Positions 44,255 to 53,590 of a stretch of 64,000 bases of DNA are shown here, piece by piece (within the stretch, counting starts at the first letter, position 1; each line of letters begins with the position of its first letter). A program made the translations under genes and the position numbers. The DNA is from Pleomorphomonas sp. NRK KF1 (GTDB lineage: Bacteria > Pseudomonadota > Alphaproteobacteria > Rhizobiales > Pleomorphomonadaceae): NCBI RefSeq assembly GCF_023721755.1, contig NZ_JAMDLH010000008.1, positions 124,001-188,000 of the forward strand, given 5' to 3'. The notes beneath the pieces were generated by a model. It had not been told where the DNA came from. It did no database searches and was given only the letters and a program-made list of their open reading frames with translations.

Positions 44255-45526
44255 TTACTTGAGGTTCTTCCAGCTGGCCTGGATCTCGTCGGCGGCCTGT
44301 TCGGCCGTCTTGGCGCCGGATGTGTAGTCGACCATCCCGGTCCAGAACGTGCCGGCGCCGACAGCGCCCGGCATCTGGTCCGAGCCGTCGAAGCGGAACG
44401 TCGTGGCGTTGAGCAGGATGTCGTTCATCTTCCTGACTTCGTCGTTGGGGAATTTGGCCTTGTCCACGCTCTTCAACGGCGTCAGGAAACCGCCCCGCGC
44501 CATCCAGATCTCGTGGGCTTCCGGCGTCTCCAGGAACTTGATGAAGTCGCGCGCTTCCGGGCTGTCCTTGGTGATCACCGCCATGGTGCCGGCGCCGAGA
44601 ACCGGCGAGCCGAGGTCCTTGCTGGCGTAGGACGGGAAGTAGAAGAAGTCCGCATCGACGCCCACTTTCGTCCCTTCGGGGAAGAAGGTGGGAATGAAGG
44701 ACGCCTGCCGGTGCATGTAGCACTGCGGGGGCGAGGTGAAGAGGCTCTTCGGCGAGTCGCGGAAGTCCGTCGACGAGACGGCGCCGACGCCGCCGGAGAC
44801 GTATTTCTCGTTGCGGGCGAAGCTGCCGTATTCCTCGATGGCCGCCACGATCCGCGGATCGTTGAACGGGATCTTGTTGGACACCCAGCCGTCATAGACC
44901 TCGGGCGGCTGCATGCGCAGCAGCAGATCCTCGACCCAGTCGGTCGCCGGCCAGCCGGTCGCCGCGCCGGAGCCGAGCCCGATGCACCAGGGCGTCTTGC
45001 CGTCGGCGACCATCTTGTCGCTCAGCGCCTTGAGTTCCTCCATCGTGGTGGGGACCTCGTATCCGGCGTCTTCGAAGTTCTCAGGCGAGTACCAGACCAG
45101 CGACTTGAGGTCGACGCGGTAGAACAGCCCGTAAAGGTGCTTCTGCCCGGTCTGGTCGGGGAAGCTTCCGAGGTCGGCCCAGGACTGGCCTGCGGCGTAG
45201 TTGTCCTTCACCCAGTCGGCCGTTCCCTCGGGAAGCGGGGTCAGCGCGCCCCGCTTGGCGAGGTCGGCGGCAAGGCCGGGCTGCGGAACGAAGGTGATGT
45301 TGGGCGCCGATCCCGCTTCCACGTCGATGATGATCTGCTGCTCCATGCTGTCGGAGCCGACGTAGGAATACGCGTGACCGGTGGCCTTCGAATAGGCGTC
45401 GAGCATGGCCTCCAGCGACTTCTGGTCCTCGCCCAGCCAGCCGCCGAGGACGGTGAGCTGTTCGGCATGCGCCGCGCCGGCGGACATCGCAAGGCAAGCG
45501 ATGCCGGCCATCAGATGGCTTTTCAT
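44255..45526 (-). CDS. aglE: Alpha-glucoside ABC transporter, periplasmic binding protein
   Basis: A 423-residue solute-binding protein of the CUT1 family with a signal peptide (about 1-21, ending Ala-His-Ala-Glu). It captures alpha-glucosides in the periplasm and delivers them to AglFG. The ATG at 45526 follows GGGAGGGAG at a good distance; longer upstream frames run into the operator region. The first gene of the operon, it is preceded by a symmetric GAAAGCGCTTTC operator and is divergent from the LacI-type regulator. Confidence 0.87.
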   Translation of the reverse strand: MKSHLMAGIACLAMSAGAAHAEQLTVLGGWLGEDQKSLEAMLDAYSKATGHAYSYVGSDSMEQQIIIDVEAGSAPNITFVPQPGLAADLAKRGALTPLPEGTADWVKDNYAAGQSWADLGSFPDQTGQKHLYGLFYRVDLKSLVWYSPENFEDAGYEVPTTMEELKALSDKMVADGKTPWCIGLGSGAATGWPATDWVEDLLLRMQPPEVYDGWVSNKIPFNDPRIVAAIEEYGSFARNEKYVSGGVGAVSSTDFRDSPKSLFTSPPQCYMHRQASFIPTFFPEGTKVGVDADFFYFPSYASKDLGSPVLGAGTMAVITKDSPEARDFIKFLETPEAHEIWMARGGFLTPLKSVDKAKFPNDEVRKMNDILLNATTFRFDGSDQMPGAVGAGTFWTGMVDYTSGAKTAEQAADEIQASWKNLK

Positions 45527-45567
45527 GACTCCCTCCCAGGTTCCCATAAGACAAAGCGCTGACCGAA

Positions 45568-45762
45568 TTTGAAAGCGCTTTCGAATTGACCTATAGCGAC
45601 ATCTGCGGGGTATCGTCAAGAAGGGCGTTCCCATATTGTGGGGATTTTGCTACAATCTCATTGAAAACGCTTGATATTAGGCTCCTGATTGTTTCGGCTT
45701 GTTCGTCGCTGGCAAGGGAATCCATGTCAGGGTGAGGCTCGGATTTCGAAAGCGGTTTAAAA
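45568..45762. promoter_or_regulatory. Divergent agl control region with LacI-type operators
   Basis: Three sites resemble the LacI/GalR consensus. A perfect GAAAGCGCTTTC palindrome at 45571-45582 (within TTTGAAAGCGCTTTCGAA) lies close to aglE. A weaker TTGAAAACGCTTGAT is at 45661-45675. A TTCGAAAGCGGTTTAAAA site at 45745-45762 overlaps the aglR start. They suggest AglR repression of the operon and of its own gene. Confidence 0.75.
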
Positions 45763-46799
45763 TGACGATGACCTTGAAGGAGTTTTCCAAGACAATCGGC
45801 ATGTCGCAGACGACCGTCAGCCGCGCCTTGGGCGGCTATCCCGAGGTCAACGAGGCGACCCGGCGGAAAATTCGCGAGGCGGCGGAGCAGTACAACTATC
45901 ACCCGAACAGCCGTGCCACCGGGCTGGCGACCGGCCGGTCGATGATGATCGGGCACATTCTGGCGACGAGGACGCGCCACGAGATGGTCAATCCGATCTT
46001 CGGCGATTTCGTTGCCAGCGCGTCGAAAACCTATGCCGAGTATGGCTACGACATGATGTTCACCCGGGTGGAGGACGGCAACGAGGAGGCGTCGTATCTG
46101 AAGCTCAAGGCAAGGCAGGTGCTGGACGGCCTGGTCGTTCAGGGACCGACCGTCAAGGATGCCCATATCCCCATCCTGAAGAAGATCGGGATCCCCTTCG
46201 TGGTCCACGGCCGATCGAGCGAGCTGACGGAGTCCTACTCCTGGGTGGACGTCAACAACCGGGCGGCCTTCAAGCGGGCGACCCAGTTCCTGATCGATCT
46301 CGGGCACCGCCGCATCGGCCTGATCAACGGCCTCGAGCACATGGACTACGCCTTCCGCCGCCGCGAGGGCTACACGGAAGCCTTGCTGGAGTCGGGCATC
46401 GAGGTGGACCCCGCGCTGATGAGCTGCGACGAGATGACCGAGGCTTTCGGCTATCAGCGCGCGCAGCAGATGCTGCAAACCGACGCGCCGCCAACCGCCT
46501 TCGTCGTGTCGTCGCTCATTTCCGCCTTTGGCGTGCGGCGGGCGGCCGAGCAGCGCGGGTTGGTTCTCGGCAAGGACTTCTCGGTCGTCTGCCACGACGA
46601 CGATCTGTCCTATTTCGAAAATGGCCGGGACGTGCCGATCTTCACCTCCACCAGGTCGTCGGTGCGCGAGGCGGGCCGGCTTCTGGCCGAGCTGCTGATC
46701 GAGAAGATATCGAACCCCAAGATGAAGGACCGGCACATCCTTCTGGAGGCGGCCCTGGTTGTCGGCACATCGACGGGGCCGGCGCCTTCGGCGGGATGA
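45762..46799 (+). CDS. aglR: LacI-family regulator of the agl operon
   Basis: A 345-residue LacI-type repressor: HTH at about 1-50 (Leu-Lys-Glu-Phe-Ser-Lys-Thr-Ile-Gly-Met-Ser-Gln-Thr-Thr-Val-Ser-Arg-Ala-Leu) and a sugar-binding core with Arg-Arg-Ile-Gly-Leu-Ile-Asn-Gly near 185 and a Val-Cys-His-Asp-Asp-Asp segment near 285. It is divergent from aglEFGAK and should repress it until an alpha-glucoside is present. The chosen start is the ATG at 45762 overlapping an operator; no clear ribosome binding site is present, and an ATG at 45768 is an alternative. Confidence 0.87.
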   Translation: MTMTLKEFSKTIGMSQTTVSRALGGYPEVNEATRRKIREAAEQYNYHPNSRATGLATGRSMMIGHILATRTRHEMVNPIFGDFVASASKTYAEYGYDMMFTRVEDGNEEASYLKLKARQVLDGLVVQGPTVKDAHIPILKKIGIPFVVHGRSSELTESYSWVDVNNRAAFKRATQFLIDLGHRRIGLINGLEHMDYAFRRREGYTEALLESGIEVDPALMSCDEMTEAFGYQRAQQMLQTDAPPTAFVVSSLISAFGVRRAAEQRGLVLGKDFSVVCHDDDLSYFENGRDVPIFTSTRSSVREAGRLLAELLIEKISNPKMKDRHILLEAALVVGTSTGPAPSAG

Positions 46800-46818
46800 G
46801 TGGCGGGCCGGTCGCGCC

Positions 46819-47478
46819 TTACGGGCGAGAGAGCGCTTCCAGCTCGTCGTTCTCGTGGACGAAGCGGCCCGCTTCCTCGCGGCCGACGAGGGCGACGATG
46901 GCGTCGGCCACCGTTTCGGCGCGGATGCCGGCGTAGCGGCTGAGCGGGCCGGTCATGACCGGGGCGAGCACCTCGAACACGCGCTGGCCGATCGCCTCCA
47001 TCGGCCGCTGCTCGCGGCGCTCGCCGATCAGCATGCCGGGCCGGATCAGGTCGACGCGGGCAAAGCCGAGGTCGGTCACCGCCTGCTCGATGGCGCCCTT
47101 GGTCCTGAGGTAGAAGCCGGGGCCGCCGGCGCCGACCGAGGTGACCAGGATGAACTGCCGCGCGCCGAGCGCCCGCGCGCCCTGCGCCACCGCCTGCACA
47201 TAGTCGTGGTCGACGCGGAACATGGCGTCTTCCGAGCCGGCGGCGCGGATGGTGGTGCCGAGGCAGGAGATGCCGACGTCGATGCCCTCGGGCGCCAGCG
47301 GGCCGAGCACGGCGGCCGGCGCCTCGGCCAGCCGCTCGAACTCCACCTCGTGGCCGCCGGCCGGCGAACCGGGGCGGACAAGGCTGGTGGCGCTGATATC
47401 GAGGCGCGAGGCGAGGCGGCTGCGCACAAGGCTGCCGACCAGGCCGGTGCCGCCGGCGAGAAGCACGCGTAGGGTCAT
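46819..47478 (-). CDS. NAD(P)H-binding atypical SDR protein
   Basis: A 219-residue protein with the atypical-SDR Rossmann motif Gly-Gly-Thr-Gly-Leu-Val-Gly (about 9-15), a Cys-Leu-Gly-Thr-Thr strand near 70 and the Val-Thr-Ser-Val-Gly-Ala segment that in this group precedes Tyr-x-x-x-Lys (here Tyr-Leu-Arg-Thr-Lys). It resembles HTATIP2/NmrA-type NAD(P)H-binding proteins, some of which sense redox state. The ATG at 47478 has GGGAGA upstream. It lies downstream of an MDR-family oxidoreductase on neither obvious operon spacing (96 bp). Its stop is convergent with aglR. Confidence 0.83.
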   Translation of the reverse strand: MTLRVLLAGGTGLVGSLVRSRLASRLDISATSLVRPGSPAGGHEVEFERLAEAPAAVLGPLAPEGIDVGISCLGTTIRAAGSEDAMFRVDHDYVQAVAQGARALGARQFILVTSVGAGGPGFYLRTKGAIEQAVTDLGFARVDLIRPGMLIGERREQRPMEAIGQRVFEVLAPVMTGPLSRYAGIRAETVADAIVALVGREEAGRFVHENDELEALSRP

Positions 47479-47574
47479 GCGAAGATCTCCCTCAGCGCTA
47501 GATGGTAAGCGGCCAGGGTTGTGCAAGGCTGATCTTTGGAAGGGGCGGGGCCGCGCCGGCGGCCCCATCCTGGT

Positions 47575-48552
47575 TCAGGGCCGCAGCAGAACCTTGCCGG
47601 CCTTGCCCGAGGCGAGCGAGGCGGCGACGGCGTCCTTGATGCGGTCGAGCCCGAAGACGGCCTCCACCGGCAGCTTGAGTTCGCCCGAGGCGACCAGCCG
47701 CATCAGCTCGCCGATCAGCGCGGCGCGCTTGTCCGGCGCCATGGCGGCGCTGACCTTGGAACCCCAGAAGCCCTTGACGACCGCCTGCTTGAAGATGGTG
47801 GCGCCCGAGGGAATGCGCATCGGCTCGCCGGCCATGCTGCCGAAGGAGACGAGCAGGCCGTTGTCGCCAAGGAGGTGCATCAGGTCGCCGCTGGCGTCGC
47901 CGCCGATGGAATCCACCGCCGCGCGGATCGGCGCGCCGCCGGTGATCTCGGTGACGCGCTCCTTCCAGCCGTCCGAGGCGGTGGAAACGGCGTTGGCGAT
48001 GCCGAGGGCGGCCAGTTCGTCGACGCCTTCGTCGCGGCGGACGAGGTTGACGACGTGGATGCCGCGCGCCTTGGCCAGCATGGCCAGCGTCTTGCCGACG
48101 GCGCCGTTGGCGGTGTTCTGGATCACCCAGTCACCTTTGTCGACGCCGAGGAAGTCGAGGAGCGTGATGGCGCTGAAGGGCATGGCGATGAGCTGGGCGG
48201 CGGCCTCGTCGGGGATGGCGTCGGGCAGCGGAACGAGGCTGGCGGCCGGGGCGAGGAAAAATTCGGCCCAGGTCTCGTGAACGCCGGCCGCCGCCACGCG
48301 GGCGCCGGGCGCGATGCCGGTGACGCCGGGGCCGAGCGCCTCGACGATGCCCACCGCCTCGCTGCCGCCGATGGCCGGCAGATCGGGCTTGTAGCCATAC
48401 TGGCCGCGCACGGTCCAGAGGTCATGGTTATGGATGGGCGACCGGATCGTCCTGATCCGCACCTGCCCCTCGCCCGGCTCGGGCATGGGGCTGTCGGCCG
48501 GCGTCAGAACCTCGGCCGGGTCGCCGAAGCTGCGGTGAAGTGCGCTCAACAT
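47575..48552 (-). CDS. Zinc-independent medium-chain dehydrogenase (quinone oxidoreductase-like)
   Basis: A 325-residue MDR-family NADPH oxidoreductase. The GroES-like N-terminal domain has Asn-His-Asp-Leu-Trp in place of the zinc-site Cys, so no catalytic zinc is expected. The Rossmann half begins near Asn-Thr-Ala-Asn-Gly-Ala-Val-Gly-Lys (about 145-153), typical of the enoyl reductase/quinone reductase branch including mitochondrial MECR-like proteins. The ATG at 48552 has GAGGA upstream. It starts 22 bp after the PACE gene on the same strand, so the two may be co-transcribed. Confidence 0.86.
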   Translation of the reverse strand: MLSALHRSFGDPAEVLTPADSPMPEPGEGQVRIRTIRSPIHNHDLWTVRGQYGYKPDLPAIGGSEAVGIVEALGPGVTGIAPGARVAAAGVHETWAEFFLAPAASLVPLPDAIPDEAAAQLIAMPFSAITLLDFLGVDKGDWVIQNTANGAVGKTLAMLAKARGIHVVNLVRRDEGVDELAALGIANAVSTASDGWKERVTEITGGAPIRAAVDSIGGDASGDLMHLLGDNGLLVSFGSMAGEPMRIPSGATIFKQAVVKGFWGSKVSAAMAPDKRAALIGELMRLVASGELKLPVEAVFGLDRIKDAVAASLASGKAGKVLLRP

Positions 48553-48574
48553 GCGTTTGTCCTCGAAAGATGGG

Positions 48575-49003
48575 TCAGGCCTGCGTCTGCCATTCGGCCA
48601 GCGGGAAAAGGCGGTCGTAGGCCCAATTGAACACGAAGGCGTAGGCCATGTAGAAGGCCGCAAACGAGATATCCATCATCAACGCCTGCCACAGAGATAT
48701 GCCGAGATAGACGGCAATAAAGGGCATCAGCACGGCCAGCAGGCCGGCCTCGAAGAGGATGGCGTGGAACACGCGCATCACCGTGCCCTTGGCGGTGTTG
48801 CCGCGCGCGGCGCGGAGGCCCAGGTCGAACAGGTAGTTGTAGACAAGGTTCCACAGCGTGGCCACCACGGCGATGATGGCGCTGAGCACGCCGATGTCCA
48901 GCATCGGCTGGCTGAAGGCCAGCGCCCCCAGCGGCGTGACCAGCGCCAGCCCGATGATCTCGAAGCTGACGACATGACGGATACGGTCAGGCAAAGAACG
49001 CAT
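48575..49003 (-). CDS. PACE-family efflux transporter
   Basis: A 142-residue membrane protein with four hydrophobic helices arranged as two bacterial transmembrane pairs, the PACE (AceI-like) fold that exports biocides such as chlorhexidine or short-chain diamines with proton exchange. Family marks are the early Arg-His-Val-Val-Ser-Phe-Glu and the repeated Asn-Leu-Val-Tyr-Asn-Tyr-Leu-Phe-Asp and Ala-Phe-Val-Phe-Asn-Trp-Ala-Tyr-Asp motifs. AGGAGG precedes the ATG at 49003. A much longer open frame upstream overlaps repeats and is not real. Confidence 0.88.
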   Translation of the reverse strand: MRSLPDRIRHVVSFEIIGLALVTPLGALAFSQPMLDIGVLSAIIAVVATLWNLVYNYLFDLGLRAARGNTAKGTVMRVFHAILFEAGLLAVLMPFIAVYLGISLWQALMMDISFAAFYMAYAFVFNWAYDRLFPLAEWQTQA

Positions 49004-49148
49004 GCAACCTCCTGGTGCCGGGTGGGCGGAGGTCGCCCTCGCGTGAGTGGGGAAGGATATATACGGACGCGGCGGGGCGCAATGTGGGGCGGGGATATCG
49101 GCGCGCCGTTGGTTCGGGGAGCTTGATATGGGCCGCAGTGATTTTGCG

Positions 49149-49605
49149 TCCTGAGGTCCTCGCCTTCGCGAGGATGACAGGAAATTGATATTAAACAAGG
49201 GGATAGGCGTTTCGCGTGGGTGAGGTGAGTGTTGCCTTCCATTGGGGAAGGCAAACGGGCCACTGGGTTCGTGAGCGGCTTATCCCCCTGTTCCATCTAT
49301 ATAATTTCGTCATCCTGCGCGAAGGCGCAGGACCTCGGGCAGGAAAGGGCAGGAGGTTGATATCGGGCGCCGTTGGTTCAGGGAGCTTAATATGGGCCGA
49401 TGTGCCATCTCGTCCTGAGGTCCTCGCCTGCGCGAGGATGACAGGAGATTGATATGAAACAAGGGGATAGGCGTTTCTCTTGGGCGAGAGGAGCGGGCGG
49501 CTTCCATCTGGGAAGGCAAGCGGTGGGTGAGCTTGCGAGCGGTTTATCCAATTGAAACATACATATAAATTGTCATCCTTGCGCAGGCGAGGACCTCGGG
49601 CAGGA
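49149..49605. repeat. Two consecutive MITE-like elements upstream of hipBA
   Basis: Element 1 spans 49149-49344 and element 2 spans 49413-49605, same orientation, about 195 bp each, 68 bp apart. Each starts TCCTGAGGTCC, has GGATGACAG then GGGGATAGGCG, and ends with an inverted set: TTATCC, ATAAATTGTCATCC and GGACCTCGGGCAGGA. A third copy lies beyond hipA at 51323. They fill most of the gene-free gap 49004-49723. Confidence 0.87.
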
Positions 49606-49659
49606 AGGGGCTAGAGGCTGATATCGGTCTCCCTTCGCCGCAGGGAGATAGGGGGATCA

Positions 49660-49720
49660 TTGGCGGTCGCATTAAATGCCATTATAATAGCAATAAATTC
49701 GATAATCAGCTATAATCAGC
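49660..49720 (+). promoter_or_regulatory. hipB promoter and candidate operator
   Basis: TTGGCG at 49660-49665 and TATAAT at 49683-49688 are spaced by 17 bp, a good sigma-70-type promoter. Just downstream, GATAATCAGC (49701-49710) and TATAATCAGC (49711-49720) form a tandem direct repeat up to 3 bp before the hipB ATG. This places a repeated operator over the start of the transcript, as expected for autorepression. Confidence 0.6.
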
Positions 49721-49723
49721 CTC

Positions 49724-50023
49724 ATGTTCGCACTTAGCCTCACCTCCCCATCGGACATCATCCAGGGCGTCGCGGCGCGCATGAAGCGCCGGCGCCTCGA
49801 TCTGGATCTGACGCAGCGCGAGTTGGCGGCGCGGTCCGGCGTGTCCTACGGGTCGCTGCGGCTGTTCGAGGAAACGGGCAAGGCGTCGTTCGAGGCCGTG
49901 GTGAAGATCGCCTTCGCTCTGGAGGCGGAAGCGGAGTTCGAGGCGCTGTTTCCGCCACGGCCGGCGAAGACCCTGGACGAGGTGGTGGGCCGGCCGGCTC
50001 GGAAGAGGGCGCGGCGAAAATGA
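49724..50023 (+). CDS. hipB: HipB-type XRE antitoxin (third module)
   Basis: A 99-residue protein with an XRE helix-turn-helix at about 20-75 (Leu-Thr-Gln-Arg-Glu-Leu-Ala-Ala-Arg-Ser-Gly-Val-Ser-Tyr-Gly-Ser-Leu-Arg-Leu-Phe-Glu) and a C-terminal basic Arg/Lys tail. The stop overlaps the hipA start (ATGA), the standard coupling for hipBA. No ribosome binding site is visible before the ATG at 49724, and tandem TATAATCAGC-like repeats lie directly upstream. It should repress the operon together with HipA. Confidence 0.87.
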   Translation: MFALSLTSPSDIIQGVAARMKRRRLDLDLTQRELAARSGVSYGSLRLFEETGKASFEAVVKIAFALEAEAEFEALFPPRPAKTLDEVVGRPARKRARRK

Positions 50024-51270
50024 AGTTCGTCCCCATCCGGAAAATGCAGGTTCTGCTCGACCTCGAGGGGACGCGGCGCGACCTTGGAACGCTGGCGTGG
50101 AGCGCGGAGGAGCGGCAGGCCTATTTCGAGTATGCCCCCGGCTTCGTCGCCGCGCCGCTGCCGGTCTCGCCGTTCCGCCTGCCGGTCAGGGCCGGACTTT
50201 CGGCCGCCGGCCGGGTTCCACCGGAGTTCGAGGGGCTGCATGGCCTCTTCAACGACAGCGTGCCCGACGGCTGGGGCCGGTTGCTGCTCGACCGGCGGCT
50301 CGCCAACATCGGCGCGAAGGCGGGGGACGTGAGCCCGATCGACCGTCTCACGGCGGTGGGCGGCAATGGCATGGGCGCGCTGGTCTTCGTGCCGGAGTTG
50401 CCGGGCCGGGAGCGCGGGCAGGACGATCTCGACTGGTTCGTCGAGCAGGTGGACTGCGTGCAGAGCGAGCGGGAGATCGCGGATATCGAAGCCTTGCAGG
50501 CGGCGCAGGGCGGTTCGGCCGGCGCCAGACCGAAGATCATGATCGGCCTCGACAGGGGCAAGCAATCCTTCCGCCTCGACTACGGCCTCGGCCTGCCCGG
50601 TGGGTTCGAGCCATGGCTAGTCAAGGGCCGCGCCCTCGGCGACAGGGACGACATCGGCGTGGAAGAACACGCCTACGCCCTGATGGCGCGTGCCGCCGGG
50701 CTCATGATGGCCGAAACGTCGGTGATCGAGACCGCGCGGGGCAATCGCCTGTTCGCGACGAAGCGCTTCGACCGAACGGCGGGCGGCCGCCTGCACATGC
50801 ATACGGCCAGCGGGCTTCTCAACGCCAGCCATCGCGAGGCCGCGCTCGACTACGGCGCCCTTCACAAGCTGACCGCCGTGCTGACGCGCGACAGCCGGGA
50901 CGTTGCGCGGATGTTCCGCCACATGACGTTCAACGTGCTGGCGCACAACCGCGACGACCACGCCAAGAACCACGCCTTCCTGATGGGCGCCGATGGCAGA
51001 TGGATTCTCGCGCCCGCCTATGACCTCACATGGTCAGACGGGCCGGCCGGCGAACACAGCGCGGCGATTGCCGGCGAGGGGCGCCATCCGGGCCGGGAGC
51101 ATCTGCAGGCCGTTGCAAAGGACGCCTCGATCCCGGAGCGCGAGGCCTTGGGCATCATCGACGAGGTGCGCGAAGCCATCGCCCGCTGGCGGCACCATGC
51201 CGACGAAGCCGGCCTTGGAAAAGCGCGGACGGCCGAGGTGGAGGGCAAACTGAACGGTGTGGCAGGGTGA
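50020..51270 (+). CDS. hipA: HipA-type kinase toxin (third module)
   Basis: A 416-residue HipA kinase closer to the classical type: N-terminal domain with Phe-Asn-Asp-Ser-Val-Pro-Asp-Gly-Trp-Gly near 77-86, the Gly-Gly-Ser-Ala-Gly-Ala-Arg-Pro-Lys ATP-loop at 164-172, catalytic Asn-Arg-Asp-Asp-His-Ala-Lys-Asn at 310-317 and Ala-Pro-Ala-Tyr-Asp-Leu at 331-336. All active-site residues are present. The ATG overlaps the hipB stop by 4 bp. Its own stop lies within a GTGATATCGGGC motif that belongs to the surrounding repeats, and repeat elements in the same orientation flank the module on both sides. Confidence 0.92.
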   Translation: MKFVPIRKMQVLLDLEGTRRDLGTLAWSAEERQAYFEYAPGFVAAPLPVSPFRLPVRAGLSAAGRVPPEFEGLHGLFNDSVPDGWGRLLLDRRLANIGAKAGDVSPIDRLTAVGGNGMGALVFVPELPGRERGQDDLDWFVEQVDCVQSEREIADIEALQAAQGGSAGARPKIMIGLDRGKQSFRLDYGLGLPGGFEPWLVKGRALGDRDDIGVEEHAYALMARAAGLMMAETSVIETARGNRLFATKRFDRTAGGRLHMHTASGLLNASHREAALDYGALHKLTAVLTRDSRDVARMFRHMTFNVLAHNRDDHAKNHAFLMGADGRWILAPAYDLTWSDGPAGEHSAAIAGEGRHPGREHLQAVAKDASIPEREALGIIDEVREAIARWRHHADEAGLGKARTAEVEGKLNGVAG

Positions 51271-51322
51271 TATCGGGCGCCGTTGGCTTGGGGAGCGTGA
51301 TATAGGCCGCAGCGATTTCTCG

Positions 51323-51645
51323 TCCTGAGGTCCTGCGCCTGCGCGAGGATGACAGGAAATTGATATGAAACAAGGGGATAGGCGTTTCGCTTGGGTGAGG
51401 GGAGCGGGCGGCTTCCATTGGGGAAGGCAAGCGGGTCACTGGGTTTGTGAGCGGCTTATCCAATTGAAACATATATATAAATTGTCATCCTTGCGCAGGC
51501 GAGGACCTCGGGCAGGAAGGGGCGCTAGGTTGATATCGGGCGCCCTGTTTTAGGGAGCTTGATATGGGCCGGTGTGCCATCTCGTCCTGAGGTCCACCTT
51601 GAATTCGCTCGCGAATTCAAGCGGCCTTCGCGAGGATGACAGGAG
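51323..51645. repeat. MITE-like element (195 bp) plus half element downstream of hipA
   Basis: A full copy at 51323-51517 closely matches the two copies upstream of hipBA. After a 60-bp spacer a left arm begins at 51584 and carries an inserted 24-bp palindrome at 51598-51621 (CTTGAATTCGC, TC, GCGAATTCAAG). Together they fill the gap to the ABC transporter operon. Confidence 0.85.
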
Positions 51646-51690
51646 ATTGATATATATAACAGGGAGATGGCGCCTTGCGTGCCCTCGCCC

Positions 51691-52752
<1,062 letters not shown>

Positions 52753-52756
52753 GGCG

Positions 52757-53590
52757 TCATCCCTTGATGCCGGAGCCGGCGAGGCCCTGGACGTAATAGC
52801 GTTGCAGCGGAATGAGCAGCAGCATGGGGATCAGCGCCGTGATGACGGCCGCCCCGAACAGCTGGTTCCACGCCGTGGTGTACTGGTCCTGGAAGGCGGC
52901 CATGCCGACCTGGATCACCTTGAACTGCTGGGCCGGCATGGCGAGCAGCGGCCACAGGAAGGCCTCCCACTGGAATATGAACAGCATCAACCCTGCCGAT
53001 ATGCAGGTGGGCAGCGACAGCGGCACGTAGACCGACCAGAGGATGCGCAGCCAGCCGGCGCCTTCGAGGCGCGCCGCCTCGTAATAGTCCTTCGGCACCT
53101 GCTGGAAGAACTGGTAGAACAGGAAAACGGCGAGGCCGTTGGCGACCGAGGGCACCACCAGGGCGGCCACGTGGTCGATCCAGCCAAGCTGGCTGACCAC
53201 CGAATAGAGCGGCATGGCGATGGCCTCGAAGGGCAGCATGAAGCTGACCACCACGATGCCCAGCACGGCCGACTTGCCGGGAAACTCAAACAGGGCGAAG
53301 GCGTAGCCGGCGAGCGCATTGACCACGAGGCCGAGCGCCGTGGTCAACCCGGCAACCAGGAGCGTGTTGGCGATGATCGCGCCGAAGCCGCGCTCGAAGA
53401 TCGCCACATAGGCCTCGACCGTGAACGGCTCGGGCAACAGCGCCCGCGGCGTGAAGGGGAAGAGGTCGGCGAACATGGCGTCGTTGGGCCGGAAGGACGA
53501 GGCGATCGCCCACCAGAGCGGCAGCACGAAGACGAAGGCGGCGACGGCCATCGCCCCGTAGATCAGGAGCTTGCGGAGGGCGGGCGACAT
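52757..53590 (-). CDS. Sugar-type ABC transporter permease (MalG/UgpE-like)
   Basis: A 277-residue inner-membrane permease with six hydrophobic segments and the EAA coupling loop Glu-Ala-Ala-Arg-Leu-Glu-Gly-Ala-Gly near 191-199. Its ATG overlaps the TGA of the preceding permease gene, so the two are translated together. The family (CUT1) imports oligosaccharides, polyols or glycerol-phosphates. Confidence 0.87.
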   Translation of the reverse strand: MSPALRKLLIYGAMAVAAFVFVLPLWWAIASSFRPNDAMFADLFPFTPRALLPEPFTVEAYVAIFERGFGAIIANTLLVAGLTTALGLVVNALAGYAFALFEFPGKSAVLGIVVVSFMLPFEAIAMPLYSVVSQLGWIDHVAALVVPSVANGLAVFLFYQFFQQVPKDYYEAARLEGAGWLRILWSVYVPLSLPTCISAGLMLFIFQWEAFLWPLLAMPAQQFKVIQVGMAAFQDQYTTAWNQLFGAAVITALIPMLLLIPLQRYYVQGLAGSGIKG

